19,010 bases of DNA from contig CABSMS010000035.1 in the NCBI GenBank assembly GCA_902478885.1, forward strand, positions 1-19,010, written 5' to 3'. Below the pieces are notes generated by a model that saw only the letters and a program-made list of their open reading frames with translations, did not search any database and was not told the origin of the DNA. Below, piece after piece: positions 13,848 to 19,010 of the stretch. The position numbers and the translations under genes are program-made. Position 1 is the first letter of the stretch. Each line of letters begins with the position of its first letter. This DNA is from an uncultured Collinsella sp. (GTDB lineage Bacteria; Actinomycetota; Coriobacteriia; Coriobacteriales; Coriobacteriaceae).

Positions 13848-13861
13848 TTGGGAGCTTACGG
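13834..13861 (-). terminator. Palindrome between tRNA-Trp and secE (weak terminator or operator)
   Basis: CCGTAAGC pairs with GCTTACGG and the inner CCCAATTGGG is self-complementary, with one mismatch between them. On the minus strand it is followed by TTTACTC, a poor T-tract. It could partly terminate the rpmG-tRNA-Trp transcript or be a DNA-binding site. Confidence 0.45.
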
Positions 13862-13870
13862 AATAATGAC

Positions 13871-13946
13871 TGGCACGCCAGGAAGGACTCGAACCCTCAA
13901 CACTCGGTTTTGGAGACCGATGCTCTACCAATTGAACTACTGGCGT
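13871..13946 (-). tRNA. tRNA-Trp (anticodon CCA)
   Basis: A 76-base cloverleaf: acceptor ACGCCAG/CTGGCGT, anticodon loop CTCCAAA, T-loop GGTTCGAGTCC, discriminator G and encoded CCA end. It starts 13 bases after rpmG. Confidence 0.97.
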
Positions 13947-13959
13947 ATGTGACTAGAGA

Positions 13960-14109
13960 CTAGCGAGTCTCTTTGTGCAGCGTGTGGTGACGGCACCAGG
14001 GGCAATACTTCTTGATCTCCATACGATCAGGCATGGTCGACTTGTTCTTGGTGGTCGTATAGTTGCGGCGCTTGCACTCAGTGCACGCAAGAGTAACTAG
14101 AGTACGCAT
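13960..14109 (-). CDS. rpmG: 50S ribosomal protein L33
   Basis: A small ribosomal protein near the 23S rRNA E site. The 49-residue frame reads MRTLVTLACTECKRRNYTTT at its start and ends RHHTLHKETR. It carries both Cys pairs, C9/C12 and C36/C39, so this is the zinc-binding (C+) form. It is too short for most default gene-length cut-offs. The ribosome site is modest (CAGGAT before the ATG). A strong TTGACA promoter lies 46 bases upstream. It is followed closely by tRNA-Trp and secE, the usual bacterial order. Confidence 0.95.
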   Translation of the reverse strand: MRTLVTLACTECKRRNYTTTKNKSTMPDRMEIKKYCPWCRHHTLHKETR

Positions 14110-14154
14110 GTATCCTGAACCTTTCATTTCCGCCCCGTACGGGCACGAGTTGGT

Positions 14155-14184
14155 ACTTTATCAGCTCTATGTAAGTGCTGTCAA
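14155..14184 (-). promoter_or_regulatory. Promoter of rpmG-tRNA-Trp
   Basis: On the minus strand a consensus TTGACA (14179-14184) and TAAAGT (14155-14160) are 18 bases apart. The palindrome CCCGTACGGG (14134-14143) falls in the early leader and may fold or bind a regulator. Confidence 0.75.
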
Positions 14185-14325
14185 TGAAAACCTCGAATCA
14201 ATTGGTTCTCGGTGGATCCATTCATATTTGGAACACATCAATGAAGCCAACGAGAGCTAATCGACGGTGCGCCCAGGACCATTGTCGATCCTCTCGACAC
14301 CAGCAACGGCTCAATATCCATTGCA

Positions 14326-14361
14326 GAAAAGAACCCGGCACCCATATAAGTGCCGGGTTCT
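14326..14361 (-). terminator. Terminator of tuf
   Basis: A perfect 12-bp stem (AGAACCCGGCAC, 14330-14341, with 14350-14361) and an 8-base loop. On the minus strand it is followed by TTTTCTGC. The rest of 14185-14325 shows no gene; only a 6-bp TGTCGA/TCGACA hairpin is visible. Confidence 0.9.
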
Positions 14362-14388
14362 CTAAGTCAGCTATATCAAAGAGCCAAT

Positions 14389-15579
14389 TTACTCAATGAT
14401 CGTGGAGACGATGCCCGAACCGACGGTGTGGCCACCCTCGCGGATAGCGAAGCGCAGGCCCTCCTCCATGGCGATCGGGTGGATGAGGTCGCCCTCGATG
14501 GTGATGTGGTCACCAGGCATAGCCATCTCGGTGCCCTCGGGGAGCTTGACCGTACCGGTAACGTCGGTGGTACGGAAGTAGAACTGAGGACGATAACCAT
14601 CGAAGAACGGGGTGTGACGGCCGCCCTCCTCCTTGGTCAGAACGTAGATCTCACCGGTGAACTTGGTGTGCGGGGTAACCGAACCGGGCTTGCAGAGAAC
14701 CTGGCCGCGCTCGATGTCCTCGCGCTTGATGCCGCGGAGCAGCAGACCGACGTTGTCGCCAGCCTCGCAGAAGTCCATGGACTTACGGAACATCTCGATA
14801 CCGGTAACGACGGTGTTCTGGGTATCCTTGATGCCGACGATCTCGACGGGCTCGTTGAGCTTGAGCTCACCGCGCTCGACACGGCCGGTAGCAACGGTAC
14901 CACGGCCGGAGATGGTCATAACGTCCTCAACGGCCATCAGGAAGGGGAGGTCGTTGTTACGAGCAGGCGTCGGGATGTACTCGTCGACGGCCTTCATGAG
15001 CTCGCGGATAGCGTCCATCCACTTGGCGTCGCCCTCGAGAGCGCCCAGAGCGGAACCACGGATGACGGGGATGTCGTCGCCGGGGAAATCGTACTCGGAG
15101 AGGAGCTCACGGGTCTCCATCTCGACGAGGTCGATGAGCTCGTCATCGTCGACCATGTCGCACTTGTTCAGGAAGACGACGATGTAAGGAACGCCAACCT
15201 GACGGGCGAGCAGGATGTGCTCGCGGGTCTGAGCCATGGGGCCGTCGGTAGCGGCGATGACCAGGATAGCGCCGTCCATCTGAGCAGCACCGGAGATCAT
15301 GTTCTTGACGTAGTCAGCGTGGCCCGGGCAGTCAACGTGAGCGTAGTGACGGGCAGCAGTCTCGTACTCGACGTGGGAGACGGAGATCGTAATGCCGCGC
15401 TCGCGCTCCTCGGGAGCCTTGTCGATGTTCTCGAACGCAGTGAAGTCAGCCTTGCAGCCCTCGGTCTCGGAGAGAACCTTGGTGATGGCGGCGGTCAGCG
15501 TGGTCTTGCCGTGGTCGACGTGACCAATGGTGCCGATGTTAACATGCGGCTTAGTGCGCTCAAACTTCTCTTTGGCCAT
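14389..15579 (-). CDS. tuf: Translation elongation factor Tu
   Basis: EF-Tu is the GTPase that delivers aminoacyl-tRNA to the ribosome. The 396-residue protein has all G motifs: GHVDHGKT at 19-26, RGITI in switch I, DCPGHADY, NKCD and GSAL. Domains 2 and 3 follow, with VGIKDTQNTVVTGIEMFRKS and the C-terminal EGGHTVGSGIVSTIIE. GAGGAGGG precedes ATG 15579. It sits downstream of three tRNA genes and before rpmG and secE, like tufB of E. coli, and not in a str operon with rpsL-rpsG-fusA. It has its own extended -10 promoter and terminator. Confidence 0.99.
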   Translation of the reverse strand: MAKEKFERTKPHVNIGTIGHVDHGKTTLTAAITKVLSETEGCKADFTAFENIDKAPEERERGITISVSHVEYETAARHYAHVDCPGHADYVKNMISGAAQMDGAILVIAATDGPMAQTREHILLARQVGVPYIVVFLNKCDMVDDDELIDLVEMETRELLSEYDFPGDDIPVIRGSALGALEGDAKWMDAIRELMKAVDEYIPTPARNNDLPFLMAVEDVMTISGRGTVATGRVERGELKLNEPVEIVGIKDTQNTVVTGIEMFRKSMDFCEAGDNVGLLLRGIKREDIERGQVLCKPGSVTPHTKFTGEIYVLTKEEGGRHTPFFDGYRPQFYFRTTDVTGTVKLPEGTEMAMPGDHITIEGDLIHPIAMEEGLRFAIREGGHTVGSGIVSTIIE

Positions 15580-15622
15580 AAAGCCCTCCTCTTAACAGGT
15601 CGTCCCCGGACGGGACTTTGCC

Positions 15623-15631
15623 TTTATACCA
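15623..15631 (-). promoter_or_regulatory. Extended -10 promoter of tuf
   Basis: TGGTATAAA on the minus strand is an extended -10; no good -35 is present. It gives a leader of about 37 bases containing a small GTCCC/GGGAC hairpin. Confidence 0.55.
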
Positions 15632-15635
15632 TAGT

Positions 15636-15662
15636 GGCCTCTCAACATACTATTGAGAAGCC
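15636..15662 (-). terminator. Hairpin between tRNA-Met and tuf
   Basis: GGCTTCTCAA pairs with TTGAGAGGCC on the minus strand (10 bp, one G-U) around TAGTATG. There is no T-run after it, so it may be a weak terminator or a processing signal for the tRNA-tuf transcript. Confidence 0.45.
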
Positions 15663-15675
15663 ACCGTGTTACCTA

Positions 15676-15752
15676 TGGTAGCGGTGACTGGATTCGAACC
15701 AGTGACGCCACGGGTATGAACCGTGTGCTCTAACCAACTGAGCTACACCGCC
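15676..15752 (-). tRNA. tRNA-Met (anticodon CAT, elongator-like)
   Basis: 77 bases: acceptor GGCGGTG/CACCGCT, anticodon loop TTCATAC, discriminator A and encoded CCA. The anticodon stem is CACGG/CCGTG, without the three G-C pairs of initiator tRNA, so it is the elongator. An Ile2 (lysidine) identity is less likely but not excluded. Confidence 0.92.
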
Positions 15753-15755
15753 GGA

Positions 15756-15831
15756 TGGAGCCTGCAACCAGACTTGAACTGGTGACCTCTTCGTTACCAA
15801 CGAAGTGCTCTACCGACTGAGCTATACAGGC
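15756..15831 (-). tRNA. tRNA-Thr (anticodon GGT)
   Basis: 76 bases: acceptor GCCTGTA with TGCAGGC, anticodon loop TTGGTAA, encoded CCA. Three bases from tRNA-Met. Confidence 0.96.
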
Positions 15832-15841
15832 ACTTGACGGG

Positions 15842-15923
15842 TGGGAGCTATAGGATTCGAACCTATGTAGGCAGAGCCAACGGGTTTACAGCCCGTCCCC
15901 ATTAACCACTCGGGCAAACTCCC
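15842..15923 (-). tRNA. tRNA-Tyr (anticodon GTA)
   Basis: 82 bases without CCA: acceptor GGGAGTT/AGCTCCC, anticodon loop CTGTAAA and a long variable arm as expected for class II tRNA-Tyr. After discriminator A the DNA reads CCC, so CCA must be completed by the CCA-adding enzyme, unlike the other four tRNAs here. Confidence 0.95.
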
Positions 15924-15985
15924 AATCGTTCAAGTATCCGCAGGTTCTTTGGTCTTTTGGACCGCCGCCCCCGCGAACGAAGAAG

Positions 15986-16015
15986 ATAATACGATGCCAC
16001 CTTGGGGGCTGTCAA
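15986..16015 (-). promoter_or_regulatory. Strong promoter of the tRNA-Tyr/Thr/Met-tuf cluster
   Basis: On the minus strand TTGACA (16010-16015) and TATTAT (15986-15991) are 18 bases apart, with a GC-rich stretch after the -10 as in stable-RNA promoters. Confidence 0.85.
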
Positions 16016-16230
16016 CGAAAACCTCTAGATACACGGTGCCGGGCGTATCTATATGCTTTTGACCTGCGGTTTTGCTGAGTTTGGATATGAAGGACGGTGA
16101 ATTTGCATATAGCGGTGACATTTCCCGAGGGAACACTTTGGCGTAGTGGAGTGAGCCTGCAGAATATTACTTCGATAACGACTCATTTGCACCTATATAT
16201 AGGTCGAGATCGGGCTTCCCAGACAGAATC
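16016..16230. other. Gene-free stretch upstream of the tRNA promoter
   Basis: The only clear structure is an inverted repeat TAGATAC (16026-16032) and GTATCTA (16045-16051), 11 bases upstream of the tRNA-cluster -35, possibly an operator. TTGACC (16059-16064) with GATATG 19 bases on is a poor plus-strand promoter candidate. Short open frames here have no family resemblance. Confidence 0.4.
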
Positions 16231-16294
16231 GAGCGTGGATAATCTCCCACTTTTGGCGTACTCCCAAGGCCAAAGTGGCAGATTATCCACGCTC
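16231..16294. repeat. Long hairpin A (first of five)
   Basis: GAGCGTGGATAATCT (16231-16245) pairs perfectly with 16280-16294. After one mismatch the pairing continues as CCACTTT(T)GGC with GCCAAAGTGG (16269-16278), one base bulged, around an 11-base loop. Roughly 25 bp in total. Confidence 0.8.
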
Positions 16295-16302
16295 ATTCAC
16301 TA

Positions 16303-16344
16303 AGCGGAAGATTTTCCACACCCGTTCGTCCGAAAATCCTCGCT
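16303..16344. repeat. Hairpin E (second of five), related to A
   Basis: AGCG-GATTTTC at 16303-16316 pairs with GAAAATC-CGCT ending near 16343, with unpaired bases between the two blocks. Its GGAAGATTTTCCAC resembles, in inverted sense, the GTGGATAATCTCCC of hairpin A. Confidence 0.5.
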
Positions 16345-16377
16345 CGACCAGGATGACTGGGGCCGGTTCGGCCTTTG

Positions 16378-16432
16378 TCTCGATCTGTAACAGTAAGAGG
16401 GTTATTCCTCCCCCATCTGTTACAGATCGAGA
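16378..16432. repeat. Hairpin B: palindromic repeat copy 1
   Basis: A perfect 16-bp stem TCTCGATCTGTAACAG (16378-16393) with 16417-16432. The loop begins TAAGAGGG and holds a GAGG/CCTC inner pairing. Confidence 0.85.
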
Positions 16433-16457
16433 TATTACGCAGAGACACCAGCTTACG

Positions 16458-16512
16458 TCTCATTCTGTAACAGTAAGAACGGTTTTCAGCCTCTTCGTGT
16501 TACAGATCGAGA
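16458..16512. repeat. Hairpin C: palindromic repeat copy 2
   Basis: The arms TCTCATTCTGTAACA (16458-16472) and TGTTACAGATCGAGA (16498-16512) pair at 13 of 15 positions. The loop has GTAAGAACGGTTTTCAGCC, close to copy 3. It begins exactly 80 bases after copy 1. Confidence 0.8.
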
Positions 16513-16534
16513 TATTATCGGCCATCCCTTGGCA

Positions 16535-16595
16535 TTGTCTCGATCTGTAACTATAAGGAGGGTTTTCAGCCCACCCGTGTTACAGATCGAGACAA
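16535..16595. repeat. Hairpin D: palindromic repeat copy 3
   Basis: A perfect 17-bp stem TTGTCTCGATCTGTAAC (16535-16551) with 16579-16595, and an inner GGAGGGTTTTCAGCCCACCC. Its TCTCGATC start (16538) is again exactly 80 bases after copy 2. Confidence 0.85.
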
Positions 16596-16637
16596 ACCTG
16601 AAGCTTGGTGGGAGTCAAACCCGCTTACATATCGACA

Positions 16638-16677
16638 TAAATAGAAACGAGCCCTGTCCCACAAGGAACAGAGCCCG
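16638..16677 (-). terminator. Terminator of tRNA-Thr(TGT)
   Basis: On the minus strand a stem of about 13 bp, including G-U pairs (16665-16677 with 16648-16660), and a TTGT loop are followed by TTTCTATTT. Confidence 0.8.
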
Positions 16678-16686
16678 AAACTCTCA

Positions 16687-16761
16687 TGGAGCCAGTGACA
16701 GGAATCGAACCTGCAACCCACTGATTACAAATCAGTTGCGCTACCGTTGCGCCACACTGGC
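16687..16761 (-). tRNA. tRNA-Thr (anticodon TGT)
   Basis: 75 bases: acceptor GCCAGTG/CACTGGC, anticodon loop TTTGTAA, T-loop GGTTCGATTCC, encoded CCA. A second Thr tRNA with its own promoter and terminator, separate from the tuf cluster. Confidence 0.96.
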
Positions 16762-16791
16762 ACACTTGGCGCTTTCGCGCGAAGCCAGATA

Positions 16792-16820
16792 AGAATAAAG
16801 GAATTAGGGGCACGGCGCAA
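16792..16820 (-). promoter_or_regulatory. Promoter of tRNA-Thr(TGT)
   Basis: TTGCGC (16815-16820) and TATTCT (16792-16797) on the minus strand, 17 bases apart, give a start about 24 bases before the tRNA. Confidence 0.55.
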
Positions 16821-16995
16821 CAGGTCTGCGATACGACATGCGCACGTGATGCACGTTTAACCTGTTTAATTAACCCGGCATATTCATTCCGCACTGATAA
16901 CTGTATCAAAGCGCACAGACTTTTATGAAAGCGCCTAATAGCAGCGTGCGCGCTGAACAGTGATTACGGCAACACCGCCGCACAAACGGTAATTG

Positions 16996-17001
16996 TATAA
17001 T
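16996..17001 (+). promoter_or_regulatory. Consensus -10 (TATAAT) for the lipoprotein gene
   Basis: TATAAT lies 34 bases before the start codon; no convincing -35 is seen 16-18 bases upstream. Confidence 0.5.
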
Positions 17002-17035
17002 CTGCTTGTCGGGAACTAGCAAAAGGAGATTTGCT

Positions 17036-17542
17036 ATGCTGCAAACACAACCCATGTCTCGCAAGGCCTTCGTTGCCACCGGCATCGGTGCACTTCTGAC
17101 CCTCGCAGGCTGCCAACAGCGCGCATCCAATTCAGAGCCCAAGGAGACAGAGGACGAAAACACCCAGGAATCCAAAGAGACTGAGGGTAAGGCAGAACCC
17201 AAAGACGTCTTCACGATAAGCGGTGTTGAACGTGGTGAGGACGATGATTACGGTTACTGGGAAATGTATGTCACCGTCGTGAACAACAGCAAGGAACCCC
17301 AGCAGTTCCTTGGTTTCCACATCGACGAGCTAGATATGGACGGAAACATCATCGACTCCTACATGTCCTATAACAAGAACGCTGCCTACACCACTGTAGA
17401 ACCCGGGCAGTCCTATACGATCGACCTCACCGAGGCCGTCGATGACAACGTCGCCGGCATGCAGAGTCGTTACTGCGAGTATGGGGACGAGGACGACCCC
17501 ACGCGCAGCGATTACAGCACTCCGTATAAGCAGATGTTCTAA
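17036..17542 (+). CDS. Putative lipoprotein with FxLYD-like domain, function unknown
   Basis: A 168-residue exported protein. MSRKAFVATGIGALLTLAG-C, from residue 7, is a lipoprotein signal with the Cys at residue 26. An acidic, low-complexity tether follows (SEPKETEDENTQESKETEGK). The remaining ~110 residues form one beta-rich domain: YWEMYVTVVNNSKEPQQFLG, then DMDGNIIDSYMSYN and VEPGQSYTIDL. That pattern (a strand with N-N, a following D-x-x-G, and P-G-Q before the last strand) resembles the FxLYD/DUF-type immunoglobulin-like domains of Gram-positive lipoproteins. This is resemblance only. AAAAGGAG precedes ATG 17036. It is the first gene of a pair, 15 bases before the next. Confidence 0.75.
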   Translation: MLQTQPMSRKAFVATGIGALLTLAGCQQRASNSEPKETEDENTQESKETEGKAEPKDVFTISGVERGEDDDYGYWEMYVTVVNNSKEPQQFLGFHIDELDMDGNIIDSYMSYNKNAAYTTVEPGQSYTIDLTEAVDDNVAGMQSRYCEYGDEDDPTRSDYSTPYKQMF

Positions 17543-17557
17543 GGAAGAAGATCAGCC

Positions 17558-18145
17558 GTGAACGATATTGACTCAACTCCACTCGGCCAGTTCCGAAAGA
17601 AGACCGTCATCACGACCCTGGCGCTCATCGTCATCTCGGTGGTATTCGTCATTATTGCCGTATCAGTCCAGTCGGATGCACAGAGCAACTACTCAGAGTA
17701 CCTGCGCATTACGTCAACGTACGAATTTCTCGACGGGAGCGACTACCTGGATAAATACAACAACGCGACCTCAACCGCCACATTTTGTATAGGAGTATCC
17801 GCACTGGCAATTTCCGCTGCCGTCGTTTCTGGCATCGCATGGATCGGAACGAATCTCCTCATTGCCAATAAGCGCACCATCCTCGCAGTCCAGAAGGCAA
17901 TTGACACGCCTATGGAGCTCGAAGCCTGTACCGGCGCCGTAGATGCCCCCATTGGTTCAAGCATTACGTTCCAAGATGAGGGAGACACGCTCGTAGCCAC
18001 TAACCTTGTGGGCGGGCCGGTCGGCGCCCTCAACAAGGAGTTCGCTGATCGAATCAAAGCGGCAGAACAAAATGAAACTGCCAAGGCGTATGTCACCTCA
18101 TACCGCGGCAACCATCCCGTAATCGAGGTCACAGCGAACGCATAG
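17558..18145 (+). CDS. Two-helix membrane protein, function unknown
   Basis: A 195-residue protein that I do not recognise. Two membrane segments are clear: about residues 15-37 (TTLALIVISVVFVIIAVSV) and 74-101 (CIGVSALAISAAVVSGIAWI). Between them is an outward loop of about 36 residues rich in Ser, Tyr and Asp; a cytoplasmic tail of about 95 residues follows. It starts at GTG 17558 with AAGGAAG ten bases upstream. It shares the transcript with the lipoprotein and is ended by a terminator. The pair may form one envelope-associated unit. Confidence 0.7.
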   Translation: MNDIDSTPLGQFRKKTVITTLALIVISVVFVIIAVSVQSDAQSNYSEYLRITSTYEFLDGSDYLDKYNNATSTATFCIGVSALAISAAVVSGIAWIGTNLLIANKRTILAVQKAIDTPMELEACTGAVDAPIGSSITFQDEGDTLVATNLVGGPVGALNKEFADRIKAAEQNETAKAYVTSYRGNHPVIEVTANA

Positions 18146-18157
18146 ACGTTACTCTCC

Positions 18158-18187
18158 GGGGCGAGCTTCGGCTTGCCCCTTTCTTTT
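18158..18187 (+). terminator. Terminator of the lipoprotein/membrane-protein pair
   Basis: GGGGCGAGC (18158-18166) pairs with GCTTGCCCC (one G-U) around a TTCG tetraloop, then TTTCTTTT. Confidence 0.93.
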
Positions 18188-18402
18188 ACGTAATTACCCG
18201 CATCGCTCACCATCTTAGCCAGATAAAAAGTCTGCATGTTATCTGGACGGCTTCAACAACCGTGCCAAGCAATCAACCCCCTTGTCCGCTAAGAAGCTAC
18301 CGTGCGTTGCGGTTGATCTTCCACAGGCATTTAATAATGCGTAATTCTCTACAATCGTTCAGCCAAAAGCCCATTCATTTCAGCCATTTCGACCTCAATT
18401 TC
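18188..18402. other. Gene-free stretch before the HTH-HipA-like gene
   Basis: No credible reading frame on either strand. One inverted repeat is visible, CCAGATA (18219-18225) with TATCTGG (18240-18246). Confidence 0.5.
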
Positions 18403-18469
18403 AAAACTATTCGCCAGAACGAATAGTTTTTATTACAATGAAGAAGATAAAACTATTCGTTCTGGCGAA
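18403..18469. promoter_or_regulatory. Composite operator of the HTH-HipA-like gene
   Basis: AAAACTATTCG (18403-18413) and CGAATAGTTTT (18420-18430) form a perfect 11-bp palindrome around CCAGAA. A third half-site AAAACTATTCG (18449-18459) lies downstream. Also, 18449-18469 is the exact reverse complement of 18410-18430, a 21-base inverted repeat across 18 bases. A -10 candidate, TACAAT (18434-18439), lies between the arms, so bound protein would block transcription. Confidence 0.8.
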
Positions 18470-18479
18470 GGGTTTCGCG

Positions 18480-19010
18480 ATGTTGACTACAAAGGAAGCA
18501 GCCGAGCTGCTCGGCATCACCCCGCGCAGGGTGCAGGAGCTCATTAAGAACGGCGCGATGACCGCCCGAAAGGCTTCTGGCGTTTGGCTTATCGACAAAG
18601 ACAGCGTAGACACGCGACTCCGCTCCGCAACCAAAAGAGGGGGACGGCCTCGTCGCGGGCATGGGAAAAGCGAAATCGCATTTACCCTCATGAACCGCAC
18701 GCACGAAGTGGCTCAGCTGGTCTACAGCAGATCACGGAAAGACTTCACCCACATCGGCGCCGACGTCGATCGTGCCCACGCCCCTATTGGAGTTTTTGCT
18801 CCCAGCAAACCTGTATCGCTCGACTCCTTCCGCATCTGGTGGCGCGGCCGCGGTATCCCGCTCGCACGCATTGGGCTAGCCTCCCTGCTTGCAGAAGCCG
18901 CAGTCGATGTTCCCGATGAACTCGTACAGCGAAATCTTGGCCTCTCCTTATCCGACCAGTATTGGATTAGGCCCCAAGACTCCGGTCTCGCGTGGGACTG
19001 TCTCTTATAC
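18480..19010 (+). CDS. HTH (excisionase-like)/HipA-like kinase fusion, 3' end outside window
   Basis: Open to the window end after 177 codons. Residues 1-47 are a MerR/excisionase-type HTH: MLTTKEAAELLGITPRRVQE, then a W-L-I-D wing. A basic linker with an AT-hook-like GGRPRRG (54-60) follows. From about 65 the sequence resembles the N-terminal part of Firmicute HipA-like kinases: LMNRTHEVAQL, APIGVFAP, FRIWWRGRGIP (117-127) and LSLSDQYWIRP (155-165). The ATP-binding and catalytic residues would be further right and are not visible. HipA-type proteins are Ser/Thr kinase toxins normally held by a separate HTH antitoxin that represses the operon; here the HTH is on the same chain. GAAGGG lies 7 bases before ATG 18480. 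A strong operator precedes it. Family placement is from memory of the motif pattern. Confidence 0.7.
   Translation, partial: MLTTKEAAELLGITPRRVQELIKNGAMTARKASGVWLIDKDSVDTRLRSATKRGGRPRRGHGKSEIAFTLMNRTHEVAQLVYSRSRKDFTHIGADVDRAHAPIGVFAPSKPVSLDSFRIWWRGRGIPLARIGLASLLAEAAVDVPDELVQRNLGLSLSDQYWIRPQDSGLAWDCLLY

Noticed and set aside
14350..15681. A 443-codon plus-strand open frame
   Set aside because: It is the antisense shadow of tuf, a common artefact of highly biased codon use.
15676..15752. Initiator tRNA-fMet
   Set aside because: The anticodon CAT fits, but the anticodon stem lacks the three consecutive G-C pairs and the 1-72 position is paired, so it is an elongator type.
16097..16550. Short plus-strand frames at 16097-16303 and 16275-16550
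   Set aside because: They run through the hairpin array, lack family resemblance and have poor start sites.
16378..16595. CRISPR array
   Set aside because: Regular spacing invites the idea, but the repeats are 55-base diverged palindromes with variable loops, only two 25-base spacers exist, and no cas gene is in view.

Overview
The window looks like chromosomal DNA of a Gram-positive, high-GC gut actinobacterium of the Coriobacteriia. Collinsella is my best guess, from codon use, the protein style, the ribosomal and tRNA gene order, and hairpins of the AAAGGG(G)ACAG type between genes. The genus is inferred; no search was run.

Left part (1-11.4 kb), mostly plus strand. Two palindromic repeats lie at the left edge. 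They are followed by a minus-strand alpha/beta hydrolase, a stand-alone glucose-type PTS EIIA (crr) and asparaginyl-tRNA synthetase (asnS). Next come a WYL-type HTH regulator and a three-gene ABC importer of the TrpXYZ-like class (lipoprotein, permease, ATPase). After a remnant of a deleted secreted-protein gene there is an MscS-family channel. A translationally coupled pair closes this part: a cytoplasmic protein joining a ParB-like region to a BMP (nucleoside-binding) domain, and a metallophosphoesterase whose first metal motif is D-T-E instead of D-x-H. Nearly every unit ends in a clear intrinsic terminator.

Middle part (11.5-16.0 kb), minus strand. This is the translation and transcription supercluster, in transcription order tRNA-Tyr, tRNA-Thr(GGT), tRNA-Met, tuf, rpmG, tRNA-Trp, secE, nusG, rplK, rplA. 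Promoters are recognisable before tRNA-Tyr, tuf, rpmG and probably secE. The cluster ends at a two-way terminator after rplA, so rplJ-rplL do not follow.

Right part (16.0-19.0 kb). A 760-base gene-free stretch carries five consecutive hairpins spaced about 72-80 bases apart; the last three are copies of one element with an exact 80-base period. Then come tRNA-Thr(TGT), a lipoprotein plus membrane-protein pair of unknown function, and at the right edge the start of a gene joining an excisionase-like HTH to a HipA-like kinase region. That gene lies behind a composite operator built from 11-base palindromes and a 21-base inverted repeat.

The best candidates for undescribed biology are the BMP/phosphoesterase pair, the HTH-HipA-like fusion with its operator, and the periodic hairpin array.
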